Program-made: the position numbers and the translations under genes
Notes under the pieces: model-generated
The model's database searches: none
Told to the model about the DNA's origin: nothing
Seen by the model: the letters and a program-made list of their open reading frames with translations, nothing else
In this document: positions 8,420-17,123 of the stretch, piece by piece
Numbering within the stretch: position 1 is the first letter of the stretch
Layout of the letters: every line of letters starts with the position of its first letter
NCBI GenBank assembly: GCA_029261715.1
Contig: JAJDAT010000025.1
Location: 434,001 to 498,000, forward strand
Reading direction: 5' to 3'
DNA from: Nitrospinia bacterium
Lineage (GTDB): Bacteria; Nitrospinota; Nitrospinia; Nitrospinales; JAJDAT01
Length of the DNA: 64,000 nucleotides

Positions 8420-10915
8420 ATGCCCGCTGAAGGACACAATACTACTTCCTATTTTGATTCCAGCGCTCGTATTGTTTGCCGTTATCCGAAAATAATATTG
8501 GGAATTATTTTTCTTTTTACGTCAGTACTTCTCGCGCAAGTGCCTAATTTGAAAATGGAAACTGCCACCGAAGCATTATTTTATGAGAATGACCCCGTTC
8601 TTTTAAAATATAGGGAATTTCAGGCGCAGTTTGGACGGGATGACTTAATCGTCATAGCGATCAACCCTCCTGAAGTATTTGATTTAAAGTTTCTAAACCG
8701 GTTGAAGGATTTCCATAATGCATTAGAGAAAGAAGTTCCTCATATAAAAGAGGTGACTAGCCTTATCAATGCCCGCTCCACAGAAGGCAAAGAGGATGAA
8801 CTAATCGTTGAAGATCTCATGGAAGATTGGCCTGAGGATGCTAATGCTTTGGCCGATTTAAAACGACGGGCTTTGGCCAATCCTCTTTATGAAAATTCAT
8901 TACTCTCCAAAGACGCTCGTTTTACCACAGTGGTTATTGAACCTTTAAATTTTTCGTCGCCAGTGGGTAGTTCTCAAAGTCTTACAGGAGAACAAGAGAT
9001 GGATTTGCTTTCTGGCTTCGACGAAGAAGACGATTTATCAGAGTCAGAATTGGAAGAGAAGCCTGAACCGCCTGTCGAACGCCAACAACTTTCTGAGGTT
9101 GAGATCAACGAGATTGTGGAGACCGTAGAGAAAGTTATTAAGGATTATCAAGGGCCAGATTTCCCTCTTTATATGGGGGGGGCACCGATCATCGATTACG
9201 TGGTAAAAGCCAATATGCAAAGAGATATGGGGCTTTTTATGAACTTATCATTAGTAATCATCGGAGTATTCCTTTTTATTCTTTTTCGCAGGTTGAGTGG
9301 GGTTATTCTTCCTTTGCTAGTGGTTATTTGCTCACTAGTTTGTACCTTCGGTCTTATGGCTATTGCTGGAGTGCCCGTTAAAGTACCGACCCAGATTCTA
9401 CCTTCTTTTTTATTGGCTGTCGGTGTGGGAGATTCTGTACACGTACTCACTATTTTCTATCGCCATTTCAGGCTTGGATATTCCAAAAATGAGTCTATCC
9501 TTTATGCGATGTCTCACTCAGGTGGGGCCATTATCATGACCAGTGTCACTACTGCGGGAGGATTGGCTTCTTTTATTTCTTCCGATATAGCGCCGATTGC
9601 CGATCTTGGCATTTTTGCGCCGATAGGCGTTATGCTGGCTATGCTTTTTAGCGTTGTCATGCTTCCGGCATTGCTTATCGTACTTCCGCTTCATCAGGAA
9701 AAAATTCTTAAAGAAAGTGATGAGAAAATAAATAAAAAGAAGAGGGAAAAATTAGACAAAATTATCACCCGGATTGCAGATTTTTCTATAAGTAATCCAA
9801 AGAGGATAATGGTCATAAGCTTTCTCTTATTAATATTCTCCATTGCAGGAGCGTTCAAGCTGGGTTTTTCCTATGCGCCTCTCACTTGGTTTCCTGAGGA
9901 ACAGAGAGTCAGAGGAGATACAAGGGTCATCGATGAGAATCTCAGAGGAAGTAACTCACTGGAAGTTCTGGTGGATACAGAAAAGGAAAACGGATGGTAC
10001 GAACCTGACCTTTTGATCAAACTTGATAAGCTCGCCGAGTATATGGAAAATTATCAGTCAGGAAAAGTATACGTTGGGCATGCCTCGTCAGTGTCTGATC
10101 AATTAAAGGAAATTCATCAGGCGTTGAACGAAAACAGAAAAGAGTTTCGCGTTATCGCCGATAACAGAAATTTGGTGGCGCAGGAATTTTTAATGTTTGA
10201 AAACAGCGGCTCGGATGATCTGGAAGATGTGGTGGATAAACAATTCTCCCTTGCCCGATTTACCATGAAGCTTCCCGTCCTTGACGCCGTAGAATATACC
10301 GAACTCATTGAACATGTCGAAGACAAATTTAATGAAACATTTGGGGACGCAGCGAAAATAACGGTAACGGGTATTGTGGCTATCCTTATGCGAACTATAA
10401 CAGCCATGTCCTCTAGCATGGTGAAAAGCTATTTGATCGCTTTCGTCGTGATTGCCGTTTTAATGATTTTTGTGATGAAAAATATTCGACTTGGAATATT
10501 TAGTATGATCCCCAACCTGCTTCCTATCATCATTACACTTGGGATGATGGGGTGGTGCGGTCTTTCTCTGGATGCGTTCACGCTTCTTATTGGAAGTATA
10601 GCAATTGGGTTGGTTGTTGATGACACTATTCATTTTATGCACAACTTCACAAAATACTATGAAAAGTCAGGGGACCCGCGTGAAGCGGTACACCATACCT
10701 TGCAGACCACAGGGCGCGCGGTTCTATTTACGAGTTTGATTCTTTCCTCCGGATTTTTTATATTCATGTTTGCTTCCATGAGTAACCTTTTCAACTTTGG
10801 TTTTCTCACCGGATTCACCATTCTCACTGCATTGCTAGCGGAATTTACTTTGACTCCGGCGCTTATGGTTTTGATTGTAAAAAAAGAAAGGCCGCAGAGT
10901 ATCGGGGAAAAATAA
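8420..10915 (+). CDS. RND-superfamily MMPL-type exporter
   Basis: 831 residues with the two-fold layout of COG1033/MMPL transporters: a first membrane helix (about 20-42), a large periplasmic domain (about 45-275), five helices (about 280-430, including PSFLLAVGVGDSVHVL), a second helix and periplasmic domain (about 465-675), and a final helix block (GSIAIGLVVDDTIHFMHNF). The Asp residues in GVGDS and VVDDT are those expected for proton-driven RND pumps of lipids such as hopanoids or mycobacterial lipids. An acidic insert (about 190-225) in the first periplasmic loop is unusual. GGAGG precedes the ATG. It is the first gene of the plus-strand array; with the LolA-like and barrel proteins downstream it probably exports the array's product. 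Confidence 0.88.
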   Translation: MPAEGHNTTSYFDSSARIVCRYPKIILGIIFLFTSVLLAQVPNLKMETATEALFYENDPVLLKYREFQAQFGRDDLIVIAINPPEVFDLKFLNRLKDFHNALEKEVPHIKEVTSLINARSTEGKEDELIVEDLMEDWPEDANALADLKRRALANPLYENSLLSKDARFTTVVIEPLNFSSPVGSSQSLTGEQEMDLLSGFDEEDDLSESELEEKPEPPVERQQLSEVEINEIVETVEKVIKDYQGPDFPLYMGGAPIIDYVVKANMQRDMGLFMNLSLVIIGVFLFILFRRLSGVILPLLVVICSLVCTFGLMAIAGVPVKVPTQILPSFLLAVGVGDSVHVLTIFYRHFRLGYSKNESILYAMSHSGGAIIMTSVTTAGGLASFISSDIAPIADLGIFAPIGVMLAMLFSVVMLPALLIVLPLHQEKILKESDEKINKKKREKLDKIITRIADFSISNPKRIMVISFLLLIFSIAGAFKLGFSYAPLTWFPEEQRVRGDTRVIDENLRGSNSLEVLVDTEKENGWYEPDLLIKLDKLAEYMENYQSGKVYVGHASSVSDQLKEIHQALNENRKEFRVIADNRNLVAQEFLMFENSGSDDLEDVVDKQFSLARFTMKLPVLDAVEYTELIEHVEDKFNETFGDAAKITVTGIVAILMRTITAMSSSMVKSYLIAFVVIAVLMIFVMKNIRLGIFSMIPNLLPIIITLGMMGWCGLSLDAFTLLIGSIAIGLVVDDTIHFMHNFTKYYEKSGDPREAVHHTLQTTGRAVLFTSLILSSGFFIFMFASMSNLFNFGFLTGFTILTALLAEFTLTPALMVLIVKKERPQSIGEK

Positions 10916-10974
10916 TTTATAAGTTGAGATTATTTCATTGAAAATTTATTCAGATATTAAAATAGAGGAGTGTC

Positions 10975-11862
10975 ATGAAAGATAATGAAGCAAGTTCAAC
11001 CGCGTTCACCGTATTGCATGGCCTTTTATATATTTCCAAGCATCCTCGTCATAATTATCTAGTTGATGAGAAAGTTGTTGAAGTGGGTCAAAAAATACTT
11101 TCTGCTTCTGAAAAAGGGAAAAAAATGTTACGCCAATTGGACAACCCTTTGACAAAAATAATAGTCCCCATAGCGGAAAAGATGTTGCTACCTGGGATAA
11201 CGCTTCATTATATTTTACGTAAACGGTTCATTGAAGAAGCAACTCGTGAGTCTATCGCAAATGGTAAAACGCAAGTTATCAGTCTGGGAGCAGGGTTCGA
11301 TACTCTGGCATACCGCCTGCACCAAGAATTCCCCGATGTAAACTTTATCGAAATAGACCATCCTGCTACCAATGCTATGAAGTCTCAAGCTTTGTTTGGA
11401 GATGGGCAGATACCCGAAAATCTGAACTTGCTCGCCGTCGATTTCAGCAAACAGAATCTGCTGGATGCCTTGAGTGAATTTTCAGCGTTCGATTCGTCGC
11501 GTCCTACTCATTTCATTTGCGAAGGCGTTCTTATGTATTTGCTGGTTAAGGATGTGACCATACTTTTGGAATCGCTCAAAAAACTAACGGGAAGTGGAAC
11601 CCGTTTCGTATTCACTGCCCTTTCGCCCAAGGATAGCCCAACGAACAACACGGGCCCGCTTTTAAATGTTTATCTATGGTTCAAAAAAGAGCCTCTCAAA
11701 TGGGCGATTGAGAGAGAAGATGTTTCGGAGTTTCTTACCAAACACGACTTTAAAACTTTGGAGACTGCTTCCACTGATACTTTCAGGTCTCGGTATCTTG
11801 CGAAGGAACACAAAGATGAACTGCATCAGGGGGAATATATTGTACTGTCAGAAATTCTCTGA
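10975..11862 (+). CDS. Class I SAM-dependent methyltransferase (PPM1/PPM2/TcmP-like)
   Basis: 295 residues. The SAM-binding motif ISLGAGFDTLAYRL, the acidic strand NFIEIDHPAT and the post-motif FICEGVLMYL match the leucine carboxyl methyltransferase/TcmP family, which methylates carboxyl or hydroxyl oxygens in polyketides and other metabolites. GAGGAG lies before ATG 10975. It sits between the exporter and the NRPS, ending 8 bases before the NRPS start, so it is almost certainly co-transcribed. Inferred role: O-methylation, perhaps of a carboxyl group on the NRPS product or a precursor. Substrate cannot be read from the sequence. Confidence 0.87.
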   Translation: MKDNEASSTAFTVLHGLLYISKHPRHNYLVDEKVVEVGQKILSASEKGKKMLRQLDNPLTKIIVPIAEKMLLPGITLHYILRKRFIEEATRESIANGKTQVISLGAGFDTLAYRLHQEFPDVNFIEIDHPATNAMKSQALFGDGQIPENLNLLAVDFSKQNLLDALSEFSAFDSSRPTHFICEGVLMYLLVKDVTILLESLKKLTGSGTRFVFTALSPKDSPTNNTGPLLNVYLWFKKEPLKWAIEREDVSEFLTKHDFKTLETASTDTFRSRYLAKEHKDELHQGEYIVLSEIL

Positions 11863-11870
11863 ATAGAGCT

Positions 11871-14800
11871 ATGTCTTCACTTTTTCCTCTCACTTCTAAC
11901 CAAAGAGACGTTTGGGTAGACCAGACGTTTCATCCTGGTGTGCCTTTTTATAACATTGGCGGTTATCTAAAAGTTGACGGCGAGATCAACCGAAATGTTT
12001 TTGAAAAAGCTATGCAAAGGGTTGTGCGGGAAAACGATGCCCTGAGGATCGTATTACATAAAGGCAATCCTCTTCCAATGCAGGAAATCAGGGAAGATGC
12101 AGAATTCGATCTCCCGTTTATAGATTATTCTGCAGAAGAAAATCCCATGCAGAAAGCTGAAACTTGGATGCGGAAGGAGTTTGTCAAACCGTTTGAATTG
12201 TATGGTCAATTTCTTGTCCGTTACGCACTGATCAAATTATCGGATCAGCGTTACTGCTGTTTCACCAATCAACATCATCTGATAGCCGATGGTCTGTCTA
12301 CTCTTATAATGAGCCATCGATTTGCCGATGCTTACAACGATATAATTAATAAGAGTAACAGGATTTCTTCATTCCCTTCATACCAAAAGTTCATATATGC
12401 CGATCAGGAGTTTGTTCAATCTAAAAAATTTGAGAAATGCAAAACTTTTTGGAAGGAAACCTATCGCGATCTACCTGAGCCTTTAATAACTACCTGTCAT
12501 GTAGAAGCCGAGGGTTCTGCCTCAATTGAGGGAGGTTTTTCATCTCTCTGGATTAAACGCGCACTGTATCAATCTCTAGAAAATTTTTGTGAGAATCAGG
12601 GGGTTACGCCTTATCATTTACTCCTTGCAGCTTTGTATACTTGTTTCCTTCGAGCGGGAAGAGGAGAAGACTTTGTCTATGGAGCCCCAGTTTCGAACCG
12701 GACCACCGCAGAGTCTAAAAAAATTATTGGTCTCTTTACCAGTGTTAGTCCGATGCGCTTCCGTTTCGGACTTGATTTAGAAACGTCTGAACTTTTGCAG
12801 CTAATCAGCAAGGAGCTAAAGCGCACGTATCGTTACCAGCGCCTACCACTCAGTGAAATTAATAAGCTTTGTGGGATATATAAGGAGAATGGTCGGCAAT
12901 TATTTGACTTAACAGTATCCTATGAAAAGAATGATTACGATATGAACTTCAATGGAGCTACAGCGAATGCTGTTACCTATGCAAATGGGTTTCAGAAAAA
13001 CGCGCTTTCAATAGCTCTCAAAGAATATCGGAAAGATGAAGATATTCGACTAGACTTTTCTTATAACCTCCGGGCATTTGACAAAGAAGAGATTGAATAT
13101 CTAAAAGAACGTGTTCTGTTCATTATGGAAGAGATGTCGCTCCATCCAAATGTTCCAGTAAGAAAACTCGAACTCCTTCCCGAAAAAGAAAAACGGGACA
13201 TCCTTGAAATATGGAATCTAACACAAACGGAAATTCCTGCAGGGCTTGCCCATCATTTTTTCGAAGAACAGGAAAAAACGGCTCCTGAAAAAACGGCGGC
13301 TGTATATGGAGATCAGCAGATAACTTACCGGCAGCTGAATGAGGAGGCGAATCAGCTATCGCGTTATTTATCATCGCGAGGGGTGGGGGCAGAAAGTCTT
13401 GTCGGTGTCTTCATAGAGCGTTCTATCGACATGCTAATCGGAATTCTGGCTGTTATCAAGGCTGGAGGAGCCTACGTTCCTCTTGATCCATCTTACCCAG
13501 AAGAACGTATTACTTTTATGCTTGAAGACTCGGGAGCGAAAGTAGTCTTGACCGAGGAAAAACTCTTGTCTGTTTTGCCCAAAGTTTGTGGGGAATCTAT
13601 TTGTCTCGATCGCGACCAACACGCATGGAGTGATTTAAGTACCAGTAATTCCTTTTCCGAAGTAGGTCCGGATAGCCTTGCTTATGTCATATACACTTCG
13701 GGGTCCACTGGAAAACCAAAAGGGGTCATGATTGCCCATAGGAGTCTTAGTAATTTGATAAAGACTCAGGCTCGTATTCTCTTCGTCAAACCGGAAAGTA
13801 AGATGCTGCAATTTTCTTCCTTTAGTTTTGACGCTTCCGTTTGGGAAATTTTCATAACGCTTGGTTCAGGCGCCACGCTCATCCTTGCGCCGAAAGACGA
13901 GATCATGCCAGGCCCGGATTTAATCCAAACTCTAAATAGTCATGGCATTACCCATCTCACTCTTCCGCCATCATCATTGGGGGTTCTTCCAGAAAACCCT
14001 CTACCGTCACTTCAAACTTTGGTAACGGCAGGGGAGGCTTGTCTTGCTGAGTTGGCTAAAAAGTGGGGGAAAGGAAGGCGGTTTATTAATGCCTATGGTC
14101 CTACGGAATCCACGGTTTGCGCGTGCACTTGGGAATATAATGGGAAGATTGGAAAGCCACCTATAGGACGTCCCTTCGACAATGTTCAATTATATATTTT
14201 AGATGAAGATCTTCAACCTCTCCCAGTGGGAGGGATCGGTGAATTGTGCATTGCGGGTGTGGGTCTTGCCAGAGGCTATCTAAACAGGCCGGACTTGACG
14301 CAGGAAAAGTTTATTTCAAATCCTTTTAGTAAAGATGGCGCGCGTTTATACAAAACAGGGGATTTTGCCCGCTGGGGCGCTGACGGAAATATAGAATTTC
14401 TCGGCAGAATGGACCAGCAGGTCAAACTCAGAGGATTCCGCATCGAGCTTGAGGAAATAGAAGCTGTGCTAAGAGAACATTCTTCGGTACAAGACGCTGT
14501 TGTTGTTATGACAGGGAATGGACTTCATGGAAAACAGTTAGCGGCTTATTTCACAGAAAATGTGGAAAACAAGAATACGGATAAATCAGCAGACTTGCAG
14601 GTTTTTCTAAAGGAGAAACTTCCGGCCCACATGGTTCCTCGTTTCGTAATACCTTTTGAAAAATTTCCATATACACCAGGCGGAAAACTTGACCGAAAGG
14701 CTTTACCAGAACCAGATAGTTCTCTTAAAAGAAAAATAGATTCGAGTGAGCCCATTAACGACATAGAAAAAGCTCTTTTGAAAATTTGGAAACAAGTGAT

Positions 14801-15731
14801 GGGTGAGAAGGAAATAAGCGTCGATGACAACTTTTTCGACGAAGGTCTAGATTCTTTACAGGCAGTGGAGTTCATCTGCCATATGGAGGAAAAATTTGAT
14901 ATCAGAGCTCAGCCGGGAACTCTCTTTCAAAAGGGAACTCTTAAAAGCTTGGGTAGATACATCGAGTCTAGAAAACTTTTAGGTAAAGTTACCTCTAAAA
15001 CTCTTGTTGAAATTCAGATAAAGAATGGTCTTCTACCTTTTTTTTGTGTGACAGCAGGCTATGGTGATGTACTCGCTTTTCGGGAGCTGGCTGTGAAAAT
15101 GAAGCGATCTTTTTACGTTCTCCAGCCGCCACCAAGAAATGAAACTATCAACGCTTTGGATATTAAAAATCTGGCAGCATTGTATGTCGCGAATTTGCGA
15201 ACGGTACAAGAAGCTGGTCCTTACTGTCTTGGCGGTTATAGCGCCGGGGGTGTTCTGGCATTTGAAATGGCTCAACAATTGAAAGCGGCAGGTGAAGAAG
15301 TTCATGCGCTGGTGATTTTAGGAACGCCAGTCACTCATGGGGCGTTCGGTCAGCGAGTGTATCGTTTTCTTATGAAGACTGTTCCACTATTTCTTCCTGA
15401 ACAGAGCCAGAATCAATCTAGCATGATAAGAATCCTTAGGGCGCTTTTCATGGATGAGGGATTGAAGATTCACTTGGAAAGTCTGACCGGCTATAAGCCT
15501 GCTACTTATCCTGGTAAAATTACTATTTTTGAGGGACGCAACGCATCGTCACGGTTTTATCCATGGCAAAAAAAGTGGCGTAAAATAGCAGAAGTCCTTG
15601 AAATCATGTTAATTTCAGGTAACCATGATAGCTTCATTAGATCTCCGAACAATAGAGAGCTTGCTTACAGTTTGGAGTCGTGCCTGAGCAAAGACACGAC
15701 TAGTTTAGATAATGAATTTTCTAACACTTGA
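11871..15731 (+). CDS. Single-module nonribosomal peptide synthetase (C-A-T-TE)
   Basis: 1286 residues with four domains. Condensation (about 5-430) has the active HHLIADG motif (His135-His136). Adenylation (about 455-960) has YTSGSTGKPKG (608-618), NAYGPTE, YKTGD and PGGKLDRK. The thiolation domain (about 985-1050) carries the phosphopantetheine serine in GLDSL (Ser995). Thioesterase (about 1070-1286) has GYSAGG (Ser1124) and a late GNHD histidine. Reading the ten specificity positions against GrsA gives D-A-W-S-V-A-A-V-C-K, close to the phenylalanine code D-A-W-T-I-A-A-I-C-K, so an aromatic amino acid is predicted. A condensation domain in a first and only module suggests acylation of that amino acid with a fatty acyl group, followed by release. 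The gene is complete and embedded in a lipid-related operon. Confidence 0.93.
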   Translation: MSSLFPLTSNQRDVWVDQTFHPGVPFYNIGGYLKVDGEINRNVFEKAMQRVVRENDALRIVLHKGNPLPMQEIREDAEFDLPFIDYSAEENPMQKAETWMRKEFVKPFELYGQFLVRYALIKLSDQRYCCFTNQHHLIADGLSTLIMSHRFADAYNDIINKSNRISSFPSYQKFIYADQEFVQSKKFEKCKTFWKETYRDLPEPLITTCHVEAEGSASIEGGFSSLWIKRALYQSLENFCENQGVTPYHLLLAALYTCFLRAGRGEDFVYGAPVSNRTTAESKKIIGLFTSVSPMRFRFGLDLETSELLQLISKELKRTYRYQRLPLSEINKLCGIYKENGRQLFDLTVSYEKNDYDMNFNGATANAVTYANGFQKNALSIALKEYRKDEDIRLDFSYNLRAFDKEEIEYLKERVLFIMEEMSLHPNVPVRKLELLPEKEKRDILEIWNLTQTEIPAGLAHHFFEEQEKTAPEKTAAVYGDQQITYRQLNEEANQLSRYLSSRGVGAESLVGVFIERSIDMLIGILAVIKAGGAYVPLDPSYPEERITFMLEDSGAKVVLTEEKLLSVLPKVCGESICLDRDQHAWSDLSTSNSFSEVGPDSLAYVIYTSGSTGKPKGVMIAHRSLSNLIKTQARILFVKPESKMLQFSSFSFDASVWEIFITLGSGATLILAPKDEIMPGPDLIQTLNSHGITHLTLPPSSLGVLPENPLPSLQTLVTAGEACLAELAKKWGKGRRFINAYGPTESTVCACTWEYNGKIGKPPIGRPFDNVQLYILDEDLQPLPVGGIGELCIAGVGLARGYLNRPDLTQEKFISNPFSKDGARLYKTGDFARWGADGNIEFLGRMDQQVKLRGFRIELEEIEAVLREHSSVQDAVVVMTGNGLHGKQLAAYFTENVENKNTDKSADLQVFLKEKLPAHMVPRFVIPFEKFPYTPGGKLDRKALPEPDSSLKRKIDSSEPINDIEKALLKIWKQVMGEKEISVDDNFFDEGLDSLQAVEFICHMEEKFDIRAQPGTLFQKGTLKSLGRYIESRKLLGKVTSKTLVEIQIKNGLLPFFCVTAGYGDVLAFRELAVKMKRSFYVLQPPPRNETINALDIKNLAALYVANLRTVQEAGPYCLGGYSAGGVLAFEMAQQLKAAGEEVHALVILGTPVTHGAFGQRVYRFLMKTVPLFLPEQSQNQSSMIRILRALFMDEGLKIHLESLTGYKPATYPGKITIFEGRNASSRFYPWQKKWRKIAEVLEIMLISGNHDSFIRSPNNRELAYSLESCLSKDTTSLDNEFSNT

Positions 15732-15740
15732 TTTGCAACT

Positions 15741-17012
15741 ATGAAAATTACTATTGCGACACTTGGAACACGAGGCGACGTTCAACCCTGCATTGCCGTG
15801 GGGCTTGGTCTTCAGGCTTCCGGACATGAAGTAAAGATAGCGGTGCCGGTTGATTATAAGGATTTGGTTCTTGAGAAGGGGTTAGGTTTCTTTCCCATTC
15901 GAAATAGCTTTCGACAAATTTTTGAAAGAGAGCCTGGTGGAAGTCGCTTGAAAGAAGAGTTGAGTCCCATACGTATGCTTTGCCAACGAAGAAGCGTGGT
16001 TGAGCCTGTAGTTGACCAGATTTTTTCTGACCTGTGGTCCTCCTGTCAGGGAGCGGATGTGGTTTTGTATTCGATTTTGGCTTTGCCTGCTTATTATTTC
16101 GCCAAAGACTTAGATCTTCCCGCTTTTCCTATTTGTATGCAGCCACTTAGTCGAACCCGAGCTTTTCCAAGTGTTTTGTTTTCTCCGAACTCTTTAAATA
16201 TGGAATTTATTAACAAGGCAAGTTACATATTGGCGGAGCAGTCTTTGTGGGGATTCATCAGGCCTTACTTTGTCCGATGGCGAAAAAAATTAGGATTGTC
16301 TTCTGTTCCATTCTGGGGGCACTTCAAGCAATTCAATGGAGAAAATAATCCTATATTCAACGGATACAGTCCACTTGTCGTTCCGAAACCATCCGATTGG
16401 GGAAACCGGATGTATGTGACAGGATACTGGTTTTTGGACGATTCTTCTGGGGATTGGCGTCCTCCTCCTGAACTTCTAGATTTTCTTGAAAGCGGGCCTC
16501 CTCCCGTGTGTTTTGGTTTCGGCAGTATGAACGATAATCGTGTTGAAAATAGGATACGGCTTTCTATCGAGGCTTTAAAGAAAACGAAGACACGTGGGAT
16601 TTTTCTCACTGGCAAGAGTGATCTCAATAGAGAGGAATTGTCCTTAAACGATGATATATTTGTGTCTAGTGAAATTCCTCACTCTTGGCTATTCCCTAGA
16701 GTTTCGGCCATCATTCATCATGGCGGCGCTGGCACCACAGCCGCCGCTATAAGGGCGGGTATTCCATCGATTATTATTCCGTTTTTTTTCGATCAATTAT
16801 TCTGGGGAAGGCAACTTAGAGATTTGGGAGTGGGACCGAAACCTATAGATAGGAAAAGGCTCTCCGTGGAAACCTTGTCTTTAGCCTTGCAGGAAACCCT
16901 TAGCAATTATGGATTTCAAGGTAGACTCCAAACTTTAAGCAGTCAGGTAAAAGCAGAAAATGGAGTGCAGGTAGCGGTTGATAACTTTCACCAAGAACTG
17001 GCGCGGATTTAA
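15741..17012 (+). CDS. GT1/GT28-like glycosyltransferase (MGT/sterol-glucosyltransferase type)
   Basis: 423 residues with a GT-B fold. The N-terminus MKITIATLGTRGDVQP with its GxRGDVQP signature is typical of UGT-like enzymes that glycosylate sterols, macrolides and lipids. The C-terminal donor-binding half contains PPPVCFGFGSMN, SEIPHSWLFPRVSAIIHHGG with AGTTAAAIRAGIPSIIIPFFFDQ, and the HHGGAGTT motif for nucleotide-sugar binding. No signal peptide, so it is cytoplasmic or peripheral. It begins 9 bases after the NRPS stop, implying one transcript. Inferred role: adding a sugar to the NRPS-derived lipid or to another lipid made by the cluster. Confidence 0.9.
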   Translation: MKITIATLGTRGDVQPCIAVGLGLQASGHEVKIAVPVDYKDLVLEKGLGFFPIRNSFRQIFEREPGGSRLKEELSPIRMLCQRRSVVEPVVDQIFSDLWSSCQGADVVLYSILALPAYYFAKDLDLPAFPICMQPLSRTRAFPSVLFSPNSLNMEFINKASYILAEQSLWGFIRPYFVRWRKKLGLSSVPFWGHFKQFNGENNPIFNGYSPLVVPKPSDWGNRMYVTGYWFLDDSSGDWRPPPELLDFLESGPPPVCFGFGSMNDNRVENRIRLSIEALKKTKTRGIFLTGKSDLNREELSLNDDIFVSSEIPHSWLFPRVSAIIHHGGAGTTAAAIRAGIPSIIIPFFFDQLFWGRQLRDLGVGPKPIDRKRLSVETLSLALQETLSNYGFQGRLQTLSSQVKAENGVQVAVDNFHQELARI

Positions 17013-17123
17013 GAAGACTAAAATGAGTATTGTTTGAAAACCTTAGCTATTAACTAACCAAGATCTGAGATCTAAATTTTATACGAACACATTGTTGAAA
17101 AGAACTCCCATTATTAAAACACA

